A stretch of 64,000 nucleotides of DNA from Candidatus Latescibacterota bacterium (lineage in GTDB: Bacteria > Latescibacterota > UBA2968 > UBA8231): assembly GCA_022819745.1 (NCBI GenBank), contig JAJEGS010000036.1, positions 124,001 to 188,000 of the forward strand, given 5' to 3'. The notes beneath the pieces are model-generated. The model was given only the letters and a program-made list of their open reading frames with translations, was not told the origin of the DNA and did not search any database. This document shows, piece after piece, positions 1-8,023 of this stretch (position 1 is the stretch's first letter; the number at the start of each line of letters is the position of its first letter). A program made the position numbers and the translations under genes.

Positions 1-1
1 C

Positions 2-1264
2 GCCGACCGAGACCGCAATCGCAATCGAAACCGAAACATAGACGAGGACGCGCCGACCTCGAAGGAAGGCCAAGCTGAGCAGAAGCAAAGCCAAGCCGAG
101 GAAGAGCAAAGCCAAGCCGAGGAAGAGCAAAGCCAAGCTGAGGAAGAGCAAAGCCAAGCTGAGGAAGAGCAAAGCAAAGCTGAGGAAGAGCAAAGCAAAG
201 CCGACCAGAAAAAAAACCAAGCCCAAGAAGAGCAAAGCAAAGCCGACCAGAAGAAAGACCAAGCCAAAGAGGAGCAAAGTAAAGCAAAACCGCCGCAAGG
301 CCCCAATATCCTCCGCCGCCTCGCCGGATGGACTGGCCGCCTCGTCGAGCCGGTCAACGCCAGTTGGCGGCGCAACACCACCTCGCGCCGCTTCAATTTG
401 CTGCAGCGGCCTTCGCTCTCCTATCAACTCGGCCTTGAAGACACCCTGCGGGTGCGGCAAGTGACCCAAGGGCTGACCCACCAAGACAATTGGTTGCACA
501 CATCCTCGTTTGAGGCTGGTTCGGGGATGCGGTTGCCCTTTGGTATTAGTGTCAAAGTCAACTCCAAGGAGCAGACCACCGAGCGCAGCGGCGCTTCGCA
601 GCAACGGCTGCGCTTGCGCAACGAGCGGACCTACCCGCGCGTGAGTCTTAGCTGGGGACGAGCCGACCGGATTCCGTTGATAAAGCGAGTGATCAACAGC
701 GCGCAGGTAAACGCGAGTTTCGAGACCTCGGAGGCCAGCGAGGGCGAGGGCAGTCTCGCGCCCGGCCACCTGCTCTCTGAGGAGACCAAGACCGAGTTTA
801 GGGCGTCGTGGAATGGCCGTTGGCGCTGGGGACCGACCACGACCATTGAGCGCGTACTCTCCACCTCGGAAAGCCGCGATTTTGAACCAACTGCCGAGGG
901 AGACAGCGGCGAGCAGCCTCTGCGCGGCACTCGCGACCGAGAGCAGGTGACCACCACCTTCAAGATCACTCATAATCTCAAGCCGCGGCGACTGCCCCTA
1001 ATAGGCCGGCTCAAAAGCGACGTCACCCTCAACTTAGAACAGAAGTTTGAAGGAGAAACGCGCTCCATCGCCACCGGCGACGAAGAGCGCGTCCCCAATG
1101 GCAAAGAAAACCGCTGGCGCACTCAGTTGTCCATGACCTACAACTTCAGCACGAATTTCCGCGGCGAGGGGCGAATTCGCATCGAAAACAACAAAGACCA
1201 CCTCAGAGACAAGACGCGAAAAATCCGCGAAGTGCGGCTTTCGGGCACGTTCTTCCTCCGCTAA
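2..1264 (+). CDS. C-terminal part of a SprA/Sov-like outer-membrane protein (5' end outside window)
   Basis: The frame is open from the left edge to the stop, so this is the C-terminal 420 residues of a longer protein. It starts with a strongly charged Glu/Gln/Lys heptad region (about residues 26-95), followed by a beta-rich domain with alternating polar strands. The segment YPRVSLSWGRADRIPLIKRV and a final stretch of the type YNFSTNFRGEG then ENNKD resemble, from memory, the C-terminal end of SprA/Sov, the huge translocon channel of type IX secretion. Proteins with type IX-like sorting tails elsewhere in the window support this. A SprA assignment is an inference from a fragment; another large beta-barrel surface protein is possible. 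The heptads are not typical of SprA. Confidence 0.55.
   Translation, partial: ADRDRNRNRNRNIDEDAPTSKEGQAEQKQSQAEEEQSQAEEEQSQAEEEQSQAEEEQSKAEEEQSKADQKKNQAQEEQSKADQKKDQAKEEQSKAKPPQGPNILRRLAGWTGRLVEPVNASWRRNTTSRRFNLLQRPSLSYQLGLEDTLRVRQVTQGLTHQDNWLHTSSFEAGSGMRLPFGISVKVNSKEQTTERSGASQQRLRLRNERTYPRVSLSWGRADRIPLIKRVINSAQVNASFETSEASEGEGSLAPGHLLSEETKTEFRASWNGRWRWGPTTTIERVLSTSESRDFEPTAEGDSGEQPLRGTRDREQVTTTFKITHNLKPRRLPLIGRLKSDVTLNLEQKFEGETRSIATGDEERVPNGKENRWRTQLSMTYNFSTNFRGEGRIRIENNKDHLRDKTRKIREVRLSGTFFLR
77..286 (+). repeat. Ten 21-bp in-frame tandem repeats encoding heptads
   Basis: Ten consecutive 21-bp units sit inside the open frame of the SprA-like fragment. Four are near-perfect EEEQSQA units; later ones drift to EEEQSKA and DQKKDQA. 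A seven-residue period with acidic/basic alternation would suit a coiled coil or a charged flexible rod. There are no spacers, so this is not a CRISPR array. Confidence 0.9.
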
Positions 1265-1299
1265 AGCATATTGCCCGACGCGGCTGTGGGAGGTATTAT

Positions 1300-1665
1300 T
1301 TGTTCAATCAACGCGAGCAACGCGCGCTTATCGGCCTGACAGCGGCCTTGCTCATCGGGATGCTCGTCGCCATCGGCGATTGGTATCGCCCCTCGCAGTC
1401 AGAGGAATTTAGCGTCGTGCCGCGCGCAGTCGCTCCGCCGCCACCGCGCCAAGTGGCAGCAGCCGAGCAGAGGCCGTTGTCGCTCAATTCGGCTACGGTA
1501 GAAGAATTAGTCGCACTGCCGGCAATCGGCCCCAAGATCGCCGCGCGGATCGTCGCCTTCCGCCGCGAGCGCGGTCCTTTTGCACGGCTGGAGCAACTAA
1601 CCGAAGTCAATGGCATCGGCGCGAAGACGCTAGCAAAGCTCCGTCCTTTGCTCATAGTGGAGTAG
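1300..1665 (+). CDS. comEA: ComEA-like membrane-anchored helix-hairpin-helix DNA-binding protein
   Basis: A 121-residue protein with one N-terminal membrane helix (about residues 9-27), a Pro-rich linker with PPPPR, and a C-terminal double helix-hairpin-helix domain. The HhH motifs are LPAIGPKIAARI and VNGIGAKTLAKL, preceded by the family hallmark LNSATVEELVALP. ComEA-type proteins bind incoming double-stranded DNA in the periplasm during natural transformation. The TTG start is chosen because GGGAGG lies 6-12 bases upstream. It lies 35 bases after the SprA-like gene and just before pilM-like and, further on, dprA, which fits DNA uptake. A general HhH protein is the alternative. Confidence 0.75.
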   Translation: MFNQREQRALIGLTAALLIGMLVAIGDWYRPSQSEEFSVVPRAVAPPPPRQVAAAEQRPLSLNSATVEELVALPAIGPKIAARIVAFRRERGPFARLEQLTEVNGIGAKTLAKLRPLLIVE

Positions 1666-1688
1666 AGACCACTTTGTAGAAGAAGGGG

Positions 1689-2582
1689 TTGGGATTGTTT
1701 GGATTTGGCAGGACAAAGGCCACTGGGATCCACATCAGCGGCCAGACCATGCGCATCGCCGCCCTAGACGCTAACCGCGCTGGCATCCGGCCGTTAGTCT
1801 TGACAGCCGAAAAGCTGGAGCGCCCCTTCGACCCGGTGTCCCTAGGCGACGAGCAGCAGCGACAAGAGCTAGCTACCAAGTTAGCCGCGCTCGCGGCGAC
1901 TTATAACTTCGACTATAGCACAGCCTGTTTCTCGCTAGACCGGCGCTTGGGTCTCATTCAGCGCCGGCCCCTCGTAGCGAGGATTGAGCGCGAAAACCGC
2001 CAACAACTTCTGTGGGAAGTCGAGCAGCTCCTGACCGAAGACGCGAAGGCGTTTAGCTGCGATTTTGTGCTGACCTCGCAGTGGGGCTTTGTGGTGGCGG
2101 CGCGCCACCGCGCGCTCGATGGCTACCGCGCCCTAGGCAAGGTCGCGGCGGTCGGTCGGCTCGATGTGGATCTAGTGCCTTTTGCCCTGTACAACGCCAG
2201 CGAATGCGCCAATCTGCTCGCCAAAGATACATTCTCGCTGCTGCTCTACGCGGATGAAAGCGAGGCTTGGCTCCTGCTAATAGAGGAAGGCGAACTGTGC
2301 GCACTGACTAGTTGCTGCTGGGAGCAAGAGGATGACGCGCCCGCAGCCTTAGAAGGCGCAGCGCGCAAGCTGCTAAGCGCGGGCGGCAGCGGCCTCCAAC
2401 GCCTGTGGGGAGCCGGCTTTGTGTATTGGAGCGAGGGCTTGGCCGCGCATTTGGGGGTGCCGCATTCAATCCTCGACCCACTCGCCGCAGTCAAACCCAA
2501 GCTGCTCGACAGCACCCCGCCCGCGCAGCGATCTGAGTATGCCATTGCCGTCGGGCTAGCTCAGCGGGGGTTGGTGCGATGA
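1689..2582 (+). CDS. pilM: PilM-like actin-fold ATPase of type IV pilus assembly
   Basis: A 297-residue protein starting MGLFGFGRTKATGIHIS, close to the usual PilM opening (MGLF, then a phosphate-1-like strand with G-I-D/H-I). PilM is the cytoplasmic actin-like component that binds the N-terminal tail of PilN below the inner membrane in type IV pili and type II secretion. The next gene overlaps by four bases (ATGA) and begins like PilN, which supports the call. The ATP-binding motifs are degenerate, for example IHIS where DIGS is usual, so nucleotide binding is uncertain. TTG start, preceded by a purine-rich AGAAGGGG. Confidence 0.6.
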   Translation: MGLFGFGRTKATGIHISGQTMRIAALDANRAGIRPLVLTAEKLERPFDPVSLGDEQQRQELATKLAALAATYNFDYSTACFSLDRRLGLIQRRPLVARIERENRQQLLWEVEQLLTEDAKAFSCDFVLTSQWGFVVAARHRALDGYRALGKVAAVGRLDVDLVPFALYNASECANLLAKDTFSLLLYADESEAWLLLIEEGELCALTSCCWEQEDDAPAALEGAARKLLSAGGSGLQRLWGAGFVYWSEGLAAHLGVPHSILDPLAAVKPKLLDSTPPAQRSEYAIAVGLAQRGLVR

Positions 2583-3559
2583 TCCGCGTCGAGCTTCTCG
2601 GTCGCCCAGGGCGGTCGCCTTGGCCCAAAGCCTTGCTTTCGGTCCTAGTTGTCTGTGGCGGACTATACGGCATCTACCACTTCTTCCCCGCGCTGACGAG
2701 GCCGATTTTTAGCGCGAGTTCCGCCCTCATTGCCGCAGCGCAGCAAGAGATCGCACCACAGCGAGAGGTCATTTCAAACCCCGAAGAGGCACAGCGAGAG
2801 ACCACTCCAAGCCTCGAAGAGGCTATCTCTAGCCCTGTGCAAGAAACCGCCCCCAAGCCCACGACACAGCAAGAGGTTGCCCGCAGTGCTACGACGCACC
2901 AAGAGGCGACTCCGAGTTCTGAGCCAGAGATCGCGTCAAGCCCCGTGGTCCAGCCAGAAGCAACGCCGTCCCAAGCCCCTTCGCCCCAGCGCAGCACGGC
3001 CTGCCACCAAGTCATGCGGGTTGACGAACAGGTTCCCACCGGGATTCGCGTTGCGTCGCTGAATTGCAATTCGAGCGGGGAGTACTGGCTGGAGGGGACC
3101 AGCCCCTCGTACAAAGTATTGCGTATGTTCAGGCTTCGTTTGCAGACGTTGCCATCGCGGGTATCGTTTTCGACTTGGCAGGAGGAGCGCACGCTGCGCT
3201 TTGCATTCCAAGGCCGCTTTGCCGAGCAGGATACCCCTCCACCGGCTGTCCTCTCGTCCGACCAAGCGGAGCAATTCTTCGGCAAGTTGGCCCGCTGGGC
3301 CGACGCGAGTGGTCTAGACAGCCTCTCGATCGAAGAGCCCACCCATAGGGCCTTGTCGGCGGCGCACACGCACCAGCGGCAAAAATTGCGGGGCCTTGGT
3401 TCCCCTCAACAGATCAACGCCTTCTTGCAGCAATTGCAACAGGCCGAAGAAGTCGCAACCCTCGGCGAGGTTTTGCTCATGCCCGTCACCAGCGACGAAA
3501 GCGGCTGGATTCAAGCGCGGCTCTACGCGGCCGTGGACATTGTCGTGGACGCACCCTAA
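2579..3559 (+). CDS. PilN/PilO-like inner-membrane protein with a repetitive Pro/Thr/Glu linker
   Basis: A 326-residue protein. MIRVELLG at the N-terminus matches the conserved PilN tail that docks into PilM. One membrane helix follows (about 17-37). Residues about 55-140 are low complexity, with imperfect repeats of the form QEATPS.EEA.SSP, then a Cys-containing segment (STACHQV, LNCNSSG) and an alpha/beta C-terminal domain that could be the PilN/PilO ferredoxin-like fold. It overlaps pilM by four bases, and its stop overlaps the coaD start, so it is translationally coupled both ways. The long disordered linker is unusual for PilN. The assignment rests on position and the first ten residues. 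Confidence 0.45.
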   Translation: MIRVELLGRPGRSPWPKALLSVLVVCGGLYGIYHFFPALTRPIFSASSALIAAAQQEIAPQREVISNPEEAQRETTPSLEEAISSPVQETAPKPTTQQEVARSATTHQEATPSSEPEIASSPVVQPEATPSQAPSPQRSTACHQVMRVDEQVPTGIRVASLNCNSSGEYWLEGTSPSYKVLRMFRLRLQTLPSRVSFSTWQEERTLRFAFQGRFAEQDTPPPAVLSSDQAEQFFGKLARWADASGLDSLSIEEPTHRALSAAHTHQRQKLRGLGSPQQINAFLQQLQQAEEVATLGEVLLMPVTSDESGWIQARLYAAVDIVVDAP

Positions 3560-4053
3560 TGAACCGCTTTGCAGACGCGGCCATCTATCCCGGCAGCTTC
3601 GACCCCATCACCTTTGGCCACCTAAATATCCTAGAGCGGGCCTTGGGCATTTTCTCCCAAGTCACCCTGCTGGTGGCAATCAATCCCAATAAAAGGCCGC
3701 TCTTTTCGCTGGAGGAGAGCCGGGCGATGATCTCCGAGGCCATTAGCGACTGGCCCCAAGCCAAGGTCGATTTCCACGACGGCCTGACCGTTGACTATGC
3801 GCGGCAACACAACATCCGCACGGCCGTGCGGGGCCTGCGGGCGGTGACCGATTTTGAGAACGAGTTTGCCATGGCCTTGACCAACCGCTCGCTATGGCCT
3901 GAGTTCGACACAGTCTTTCTAATGACTAAGGCCGAGTACATGTATCTCAGTTCGTCGGTCGTGCGCCAAGTGGCGCAAATGGGCGGGCAGTTGAACCAGT
4001 TCGTGCCGCCTTGTATCGAGCGACGCCTGCGGAAAAAATTCCAAAATGCCTGA
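3559..4053 (+). CDS. coaD: Pantetheine-phosphate adenylyltransferase
   Basis: A 164-residue nucleotidyltransferase of normal length for CoaD. It transfers AMP from ATP to 4'-phosphopantetheine to give dephospho-CoA, the fourth step of CoA synthesis in the cytoplasm. The N-terminal AIYPGSFDPITFGHLNI contains the TxGH nucleotidyltransferase motif. AVRGLRAVTDFENE and the C-terminal YLSSSVVRQVA (the SSxxVR ATP-binding motif) are also family hallmarks. Its ATG overlaps the upstream stop (TAATG) and its end overlaps the dprA start by eight bases, so it is expressed within the comEA-dprA run. Confidence 0.97.
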   Translation: MNRFADAAIYPGSFDPITFGHLNILERALGIFSQVTLLVAINPNKRPLFSLEESRAMISEAISDWPQAKVDFHDGLTVDYARQHNIRTAVRGLRAVTDFENEFAMALTNRSLWPEFDTVFLMTKAEYMYLSSSVVRQVAQMGGQLNQFVPPCIERRLRKKFQNA

Positions 4054-5128
4054 GTCTCAACGCGAAGTGCAGGCGCTCCTCGCGCTCAGCCAAGCCGAAC
4101 CGCCTAGGCGCGTGCGCCGCTTGCTCGATCACTTTGGCTCGGCACAAGAGGCCCTCACCGCCGCAAATTGGACTGTGGCCGTGGGATCCCGTGCGCCCGA
4201 GCAGCGCCCGACGCCGGCCGACTTTGCTTGGGCCGCCGAGCAGTGGCAACGGCTCTGCGCGGCCGGTGGACGCTGTCTGTCCCCAGCAGACGCGGACTAT
4301 CCACCACTGCTGGGCCAAATCGCCGCGCCACCTCCCGTGCTGTTTGCGCTGGGGCCGGACGACTTGGTCCCGCCCACCATAGCCATCGTCGGCTCGCGCA
4401 AGGCATCGGACAGCGGCAAGCTGATCGCCGCCGAGCTAGCTCGCGGGCTAGTGGCCCAAGGCATCTGCATCGTCAGCGGCATGGCTTTCGGCATCGACGC
4501 AGCCGCCCACCAAGCAGCGCTCGCAGCCGGCGGACGCACCATCGCTGTGTTGGGCTGCGGGGCCGACGTGCCCTATCCCCGCACTCACACCCAACTCTAC
4601 CGCCAAATCCGCGAGCGAGGAGCCATCGTCTCCGAGTTTGCTTGGGGGGCGCAGCCGGAGCGGGGGGCCTTCCCGCGCCGCAATCGCATCATCAGCGGGC
4701 TGAGCTTGGGGGTGGTCATCGTCGAGGCCCCGCAAAAGAGCGGCGCACTGATTACGGTCCAACACGCACTGGAGCAAAACCGCGAGGTGTTTGCCGTGCC
4801 CGGAGATGTGCGCTCGGGCCGCAACGCGGGCTGCCATCAACTCATCAAAGACGGAGCCAAGCTGGTCGAGAACGTGGAGGACGTGCTAGAGGAATTGACC
4901 ATGTGGGCGGTACCGCGCCCGCAAAGTGCACCCGTACCCACGCCCGTTCTTCCCCCAGAGGACGAGAGCGTCTATGCCCTGCTATCGCGCCAACCCCGGC
5001 ACATTGACGAACTCGCCCAACACAGTGCCCTGCCGCCCGCGACCCTGCTCGACGTACTGCTGAGATTGGAACTCGACGGTCTAGTGGATCAGCTCGCGGG
5101 CAAGCGATTTTTGCGGCGAGCGGGGTAA
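4046..5128 (+). CDS. dprA: DNA-processing protein DprA
   Basis: A 360-residue DprA/Smf protein. It binds incoming single-stranded DNA and loads RecA during natural transformation. An N-terminal helical segment is followed by the extended Rossmann fold with IVGSRKAS, GIVSGMAFGIDAAAH-type residues (here CIVSGMAFGIDAAAH), GCGADVPYP, FPRRNRIISGLS and FAVPGDV. A C-terminal winged-helix DprA domain spans about residues 295-360. It overlaps coaD by eight bases. With the ComEA-like protein upstream it forms a small competence-type set, although comEC is not in the window. Confidence 0.95.
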   Translation: MPESQREVQALLALSQAEPPRRVRRLLDHFGSAQEALTAANWTVAVGSRAPEQRPTPADFAWAAEQWQRLCAAGGRCLSPADADYPPLLGQIAAPPPVLFALGPDDLVPPTIAIVGSRKASDSGKLIAAELARGLVAQGICIVSGMAFGIDAAAHQAALAAGGRTIAVLGCGADVPYPRTHTQLYRQIRERGAIVSEFAWGAQPERGAFPRRNRIISGLSLGVVIVEAPQKSGALITVQHALEQNREVFAVPGDVRSGRNAGCHQLIKDGAKLVENVEDVLEELTMWAVPRPQSAPVPTPVLPPEDESVYALLSRQPRHIDELAQHSALPPATLLDVLLRLELDGLVDQLAGKRFLRRAG

Positions 5129-5162
5129 TCCAACACAATCGCCAGCACACAGATCGCCGCAG

Positions 5163-5300
5163 CTAGTCGTCCGAGTCCCCTATCTGCAACGGTTCATCGC
5201 GGTGAGATTTGTCTTGAAAAAAAGGCCGCGCCAAACGCCACAGCACGTACGCAGCGGCGAGCGCGGCAACGGCGACGGCCACTGGCGTTTGCCAGTCCAC
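5163..5300 (-). CDS. Small FeoB-linked single-pass membrane peptide (45 aa)
   Basis: A short frame begins with GTG one base after the feoB stop (TGACGTG) and encodes 45 residues. It has the layout of the small proteins often found behind feoB: a short N-terminal MDWQ, one membrane helix (about residues 6-24), then a charged cytoplasmic tail ending IGDSDD. The common FeoB-associated small membrane proteins are Cys-rich; this one has no cysteine. One-base spacing suggests translational coupling to feoB. Function is inferred from position only. Confidence 0.55.
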   Translation of the reverse strand: MDWQTPVAVAVAALAAAYVLWRLARPFFQDKSHRDEPLQIGDSDD

Positions 5301-5301
5301 G

Positions 5302-7434
5302 TCAAAAGCCCAAGGCCGTGCCGACTTGGTAGGTCGCCAAGGCTCCGAGATAGGCGAGGGCCGTCATATAGCCAAAGCTGAACAGGGACCAGCCATAGGA
5401 GCCGGTTTCTTTTTTTATGACAACCAGTGTCGAGAGGCACTGGGCGCAGAGCGCGAAAAAAACCATGATCGACAGCGCCACCGGCAGCGTGTAAATCGGG
5501 CGGCCATCCGGCCACGTAGCAGCGGCCAAGGTCGTGCGCAGCGTCTCGGAGCCTTCGTCTTCGCCCGCGCCGAGGCTGTAGATGGTGCCCAAGGCCGAGA
5601 TGATGACTTCGCGGGCCGGAAAAGAGGCGATGACCGCCATGCCGATGCGCCAGTCCCATCCCAAAGGACGCACAGCCGGCGCGACCCAGTGCCCGGCTTG
5701 ACCGAGATAGCTGTTTTCTACCAACTCAGCCGCTTGGCGCTTTTCCAAAGCGTCGAGGGCTGCGGGCGCAACCGCTTGGCGCTCGATTTGGTGGCGCTCG
5801 ACCACGGCTTCCGAACGCGGGAAATACGCCAGCGCCCACATCGCAATCGTCGTCGCCAAGATGAGACTGCCAGCGCGGACGACAAAGGCCCGGCTGCTGT
5901 GGTACACGCGCAACAGCACCGTGCGCAGGTCGGGCGTCTTGTACGAAGGCAGTTCCAGCAGAAAGGGCGGAGGATCGCCCTTGAGCAAGGTTCGCTTGAG
6001 CAACCAAGCCACTGGGATGGCGACGAGCGCGCCGAGGCAATAGAACGCCAATAGGGTCAGCGCCTGCAAGCCAATGATTCCACCCAACAGCGAGCGGTCC
6101 GGGACAAAGGCCCCGATAAAGAGCACGTACACTGGCAGACGCGCCGAACAACTCATCAGCGGCGCGACCAAGATGGTGGCAAAGCGATCGCGCCGATCTT
6201 CAATGGTTCGGGTGGCCATGATGCCCGGGACGGCGCAGGCAAAGCTGGACAGCAGGGGCATGAAGGCCGTGCCAGACAGCCCCACGCGAGTGAGCAGCCG
6301 ATCCATCAACAGCGCCGCCCGCGCCATGTAGCCGCTGTCTTCGAGCAGGGCGATAAAAAAGAACAAGATGGCGATCTGCGGCAGGAAAATGAGCACGCCG
6401 CCGACGCCGGCAATGAGGCCATCGACGACGAGGCTTTGCAGGGCACCGGGGGGAATGAGCGCCGCCACGCGGTCGCCGCAGGCAGCAAAGAGCGCGTCAA
6501 TGCCATCCATCAGCGGCCCCGACCAAGTGTAAATAGCCTCGAACACCAAGACGTTGATTAGCACAAAAATCGCCACGCCAAAGAGGCGGTGCGCGAGAAT
6601 GCGGTCGGCCCGATCGGAGCGGCGGCCCTCTAGGCGACTGGGCTGGTCAATCGCCCGTGCGAGCAAGCCATCAATCCAAGCATAGCGGGCGTTGCTTTCT
6701 AGCTCGGACAGAGCATCCGCACCGGCCATGCGTAGGTCGTGCAAGCGGTCCGCGATGCCATCACCAGCGGACGCCAACAAGCGGCGCTCGGCATAACCGT
6801 CTTCATCGACTAGTGCGCGCAGGGCCTCTACCGAAGAGAGCGGCTCGGGGACTGCGGCTTGCAACTCGGTAGTGGCGCGCTGGAGTTGGTCGGGCAAATC
6901 CACCTGCTGTGGCTGCGCGGGTGCGGGATCCGCGCTCAAGGACGCCAACGTGCGGCGCAACTCGTCCAACCCCTGCCGCCGGTGGGCGCAGATGGGCACC
7001 ACTGGCGCACCAAGCGCCTCAGACAAAGCACGGGCGTCGATGCGAATGCCCCGCCGGATGGCTATGTCCCCCATGTTGAGGGCCACGACCAAGGGCAATC
7101 CTATTTCCGCAAGTTGAGAAACCAAGTAAAAATTGCGCCGCAGGTTGCTGGCATCGACGACCGCCAAAATGCCATCTATAGACGGCGCGTCTTGCTGTTG
7201 GCCCAAGAGCACGTCAATGGCCAACATCTCGTCGGGCGAGTGCGCGGCAAGGCTATAGGCACCGGGCAGGTCAATCAGCGCTAGCGCGTCGTTCCCATCC
7301 AGCGCCAGGGTCCCCACTTTGTATTCCACCGTGACGCCCGGGTAGTTGCCGGAGTGCTGCGCAAGGCCGGTCAGCGCGTTAAAAAGCGTGGTTTTGCCCG
7401 TATTGGGGTTGCCAATAAGTGCGAGGGTCCGCAC
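5302..7434 (-). CDS. feoB: Ferrous iron transport GTPase/permease FeoB
   Basis: A 710-residue FeoB that imports Fe2+ across the inner membrane. The N-terminal G domain has G1 GNPNTGKT (residues 8-15), G3 DLPG (55-58) and G4 NMGD (120-123). A helical spacer domain follows, then two Gate (nucleoside-recognition-like) regions with about eight membrane helices, including SGYMARAALLMDRLLT and PLMSCSARLPVYVLF, which holds the conserved gate cysteine. It starts with GTG 24 bases after feoA. Length and order are normal. The short C-terminus lacks the cysteine cluster seen in some enterobacterial FeoB. Confidence 0.97.
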   Translation of the reverse strand: MRTLALIGNPNTGKTTLFNALTGLAQHSGNYPGVTVEYKVGTLALDGNDALALIDLPGAYSLAAHSPDEMLAIDVLLGQQQDAPSIDGILAVVDASNLRRNFYLVSQLAEIGLPLVVALNMGDIAIRRGIRIDARALSEALGAPVVPICAHRRQGLDELRRTLASLSADPAPAQPQQVDLPDQLQRATTELQAAVPEPLSSVEALRALVDEDGYAERRLLASAGDGIADRLHDLRMAGADALSELESNARYAWIDGLLARAIDQPSRLEGRRSDRADRILAHRLFGVAIFVLINVLVFEAIYTWSGPLMDGIDALFAACGDRVAALIPPGALQSLVVDGLIAGVGGVLIFLPQIAILFFFIALLEDSGYMARAALLMDRLLTRVGLSGTAFMPLLSSFACAVPGIMATRTIEDRRDRFATILVAPLMSCSARLPVYVLFIGAFVPDRSLLGGIIGLQALTLLAFYCLGALVAIPVAWLLKRTLLKGDPPPFLLELPSYKTPDLRTVLLRVYHSSRAFVVRAGSLILATTIAMWALAYFPRSEAVVERHQIERQAVAPAALDALEKRQAAELVENSYLGQAGHWVAPAVRPLGWDWRIGMAVIASFPAREVIISALGTIYSLGAGEDEGSETLRTTLAAATWPDGRPIYTLPVALSIMVFFALCAQCLSTLVVIKKETGSYGWSLFSFGYMTALAYLGALATYQVGTALGF

Positions 7435-7458
7435 GGAGCGTCTGCTGAGCAGGAAAAA

Positions 7459-7710
7459 CTAGGGGACGAGGCGGATGGCGGCAGCATCCCTGCGCCGCAG
7501 CGCAAGGCGGGTCTGTCCTATTTGGACGATGATCGCGGTCCCGGAGCGCAAAACGCGCAAGTGCTCGCCGGGCAAAAAGCCCAATTCGCGCAGGCGGGCG
7601 GCCAAGCGCGCAGGGGCCAAAATTTCGGCGACGACAGCTTCGGCGTGCCGAGGCAGTTGCGATAAGTCGAGCGGAGAGTCTGAGGTGCGGGGGGTTTTGC
7701 TAAGTTCCAC
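7459..7710 (-). CDS. feoA: FeoA domain protein
   Basis: A small SH3-like FeoA protein that partners FeoB. The frame is open further upstream (to 7818), but GTG at 7710 gives the usual size of 83 residues and has GGAG seven bases before it. Characteristic features are LRELGFLPGEHLRVL and the closing strands IGQTRLALRRRDAAAIRL. It is the first gene of the feoA-feoB-small peptide unit, and iron-dependent regulation is expected, though I cannot point to a convincing Fur box. Confidence 0.9.
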   Translation of the reverse strand: MELSKTPRTSDSPLDLSQLPRHAEAVVAEILAPARLAARLRELGFLPGEHLRVLRSGTAIIVQIGQTRLALRRRDAAAIRLVP

Positions 7711-7807
7711 GAGATAGCTCCGGCCAGATAAGGCGACAATCAGATTGGCTGCGAAAAAGCAAGTGTTTAGACTGCCAATAAGCTGTTCTATATGCCAAAC
7801 TTCTGTA

Positions 7808-7837
7808 AATATAGTCAACCGGAGAGCAATACGTCAA
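7808..7837 (-). promoter_or_regulatory. Sigma-70-like promoter for feoAB
   Basis: Read on the minus strand there is TTGACG (7837-7832), an 18-base spacer and TATATT (7813-7808), about 95 bases before the feoA start. No other gene lies between. A second TTGAC directly abuts the -10 box. Confidence 0.5.
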
Positions 7838-7858
7838 TGGATTTTTCATATTATTTCA

Positions 7859-7992
7859 TTGATGTTACGCAGCTATCGTTATCTGCGGTTTCCTACCACC
7901 CTGCCCGGTGTCATTCCCGCGCAAGCGGGAATCCAGTAGGGGGCGGTTTGCAAACCGCCCCCTACTGCATGACAAACGCTGCGTAACGTCAG
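7859..7992. mobile_element. MITE-like element 1 (134 bp) with target-site duplication
   Basis: The ends are inverted repeats: TTGATGTTACGCAG on the left, and CTGACGTTACGCAG when the right end is read on the other strand (12 of 14 match). An identical 8-bp direct repeat TTATTTCA flanks it (7851-7858 and 7993-8000), as expected for a transposition target duplication. Inside is a small hairpin (ATTCCCGC/GCGGGAAT, 7913-7932) and a perfect 34-bp palindrome (7934-7967). It has no coding capacity. It fills most of the 313-bp gap between feoA and the next gene. A second copy of the same termini is at 22376-22523. Confidence 0.75.
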
Positions 7993-8023
7993 TTATTTCA
8001 ATTTACTAGAAAGAGAGGCAGCC

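Noticed and set aside
77..286. Regularly spaced direct repeats that might be a CRISPR array
   Set aside because: The 21-bp units are contiguous without spacers and are in frame with the SprA-like gene.
4168..5007. A 279-codon open frame inside dprA in another frame
   Set aside because: dprA has all family motifs across this stretch; the alternative frame is Arg/His-rich shadow sequence.
5326..6054. A 242-codon plus-strand frame opposite feoB
   Set aside because: Antisense to well-conserved FeoB membrane segments; no recognisable protein features.
7859..7992. Complete insertion sequence
   Set aside because: Only 134 bp with no transposase frame; it is a non-autonomous element at most.
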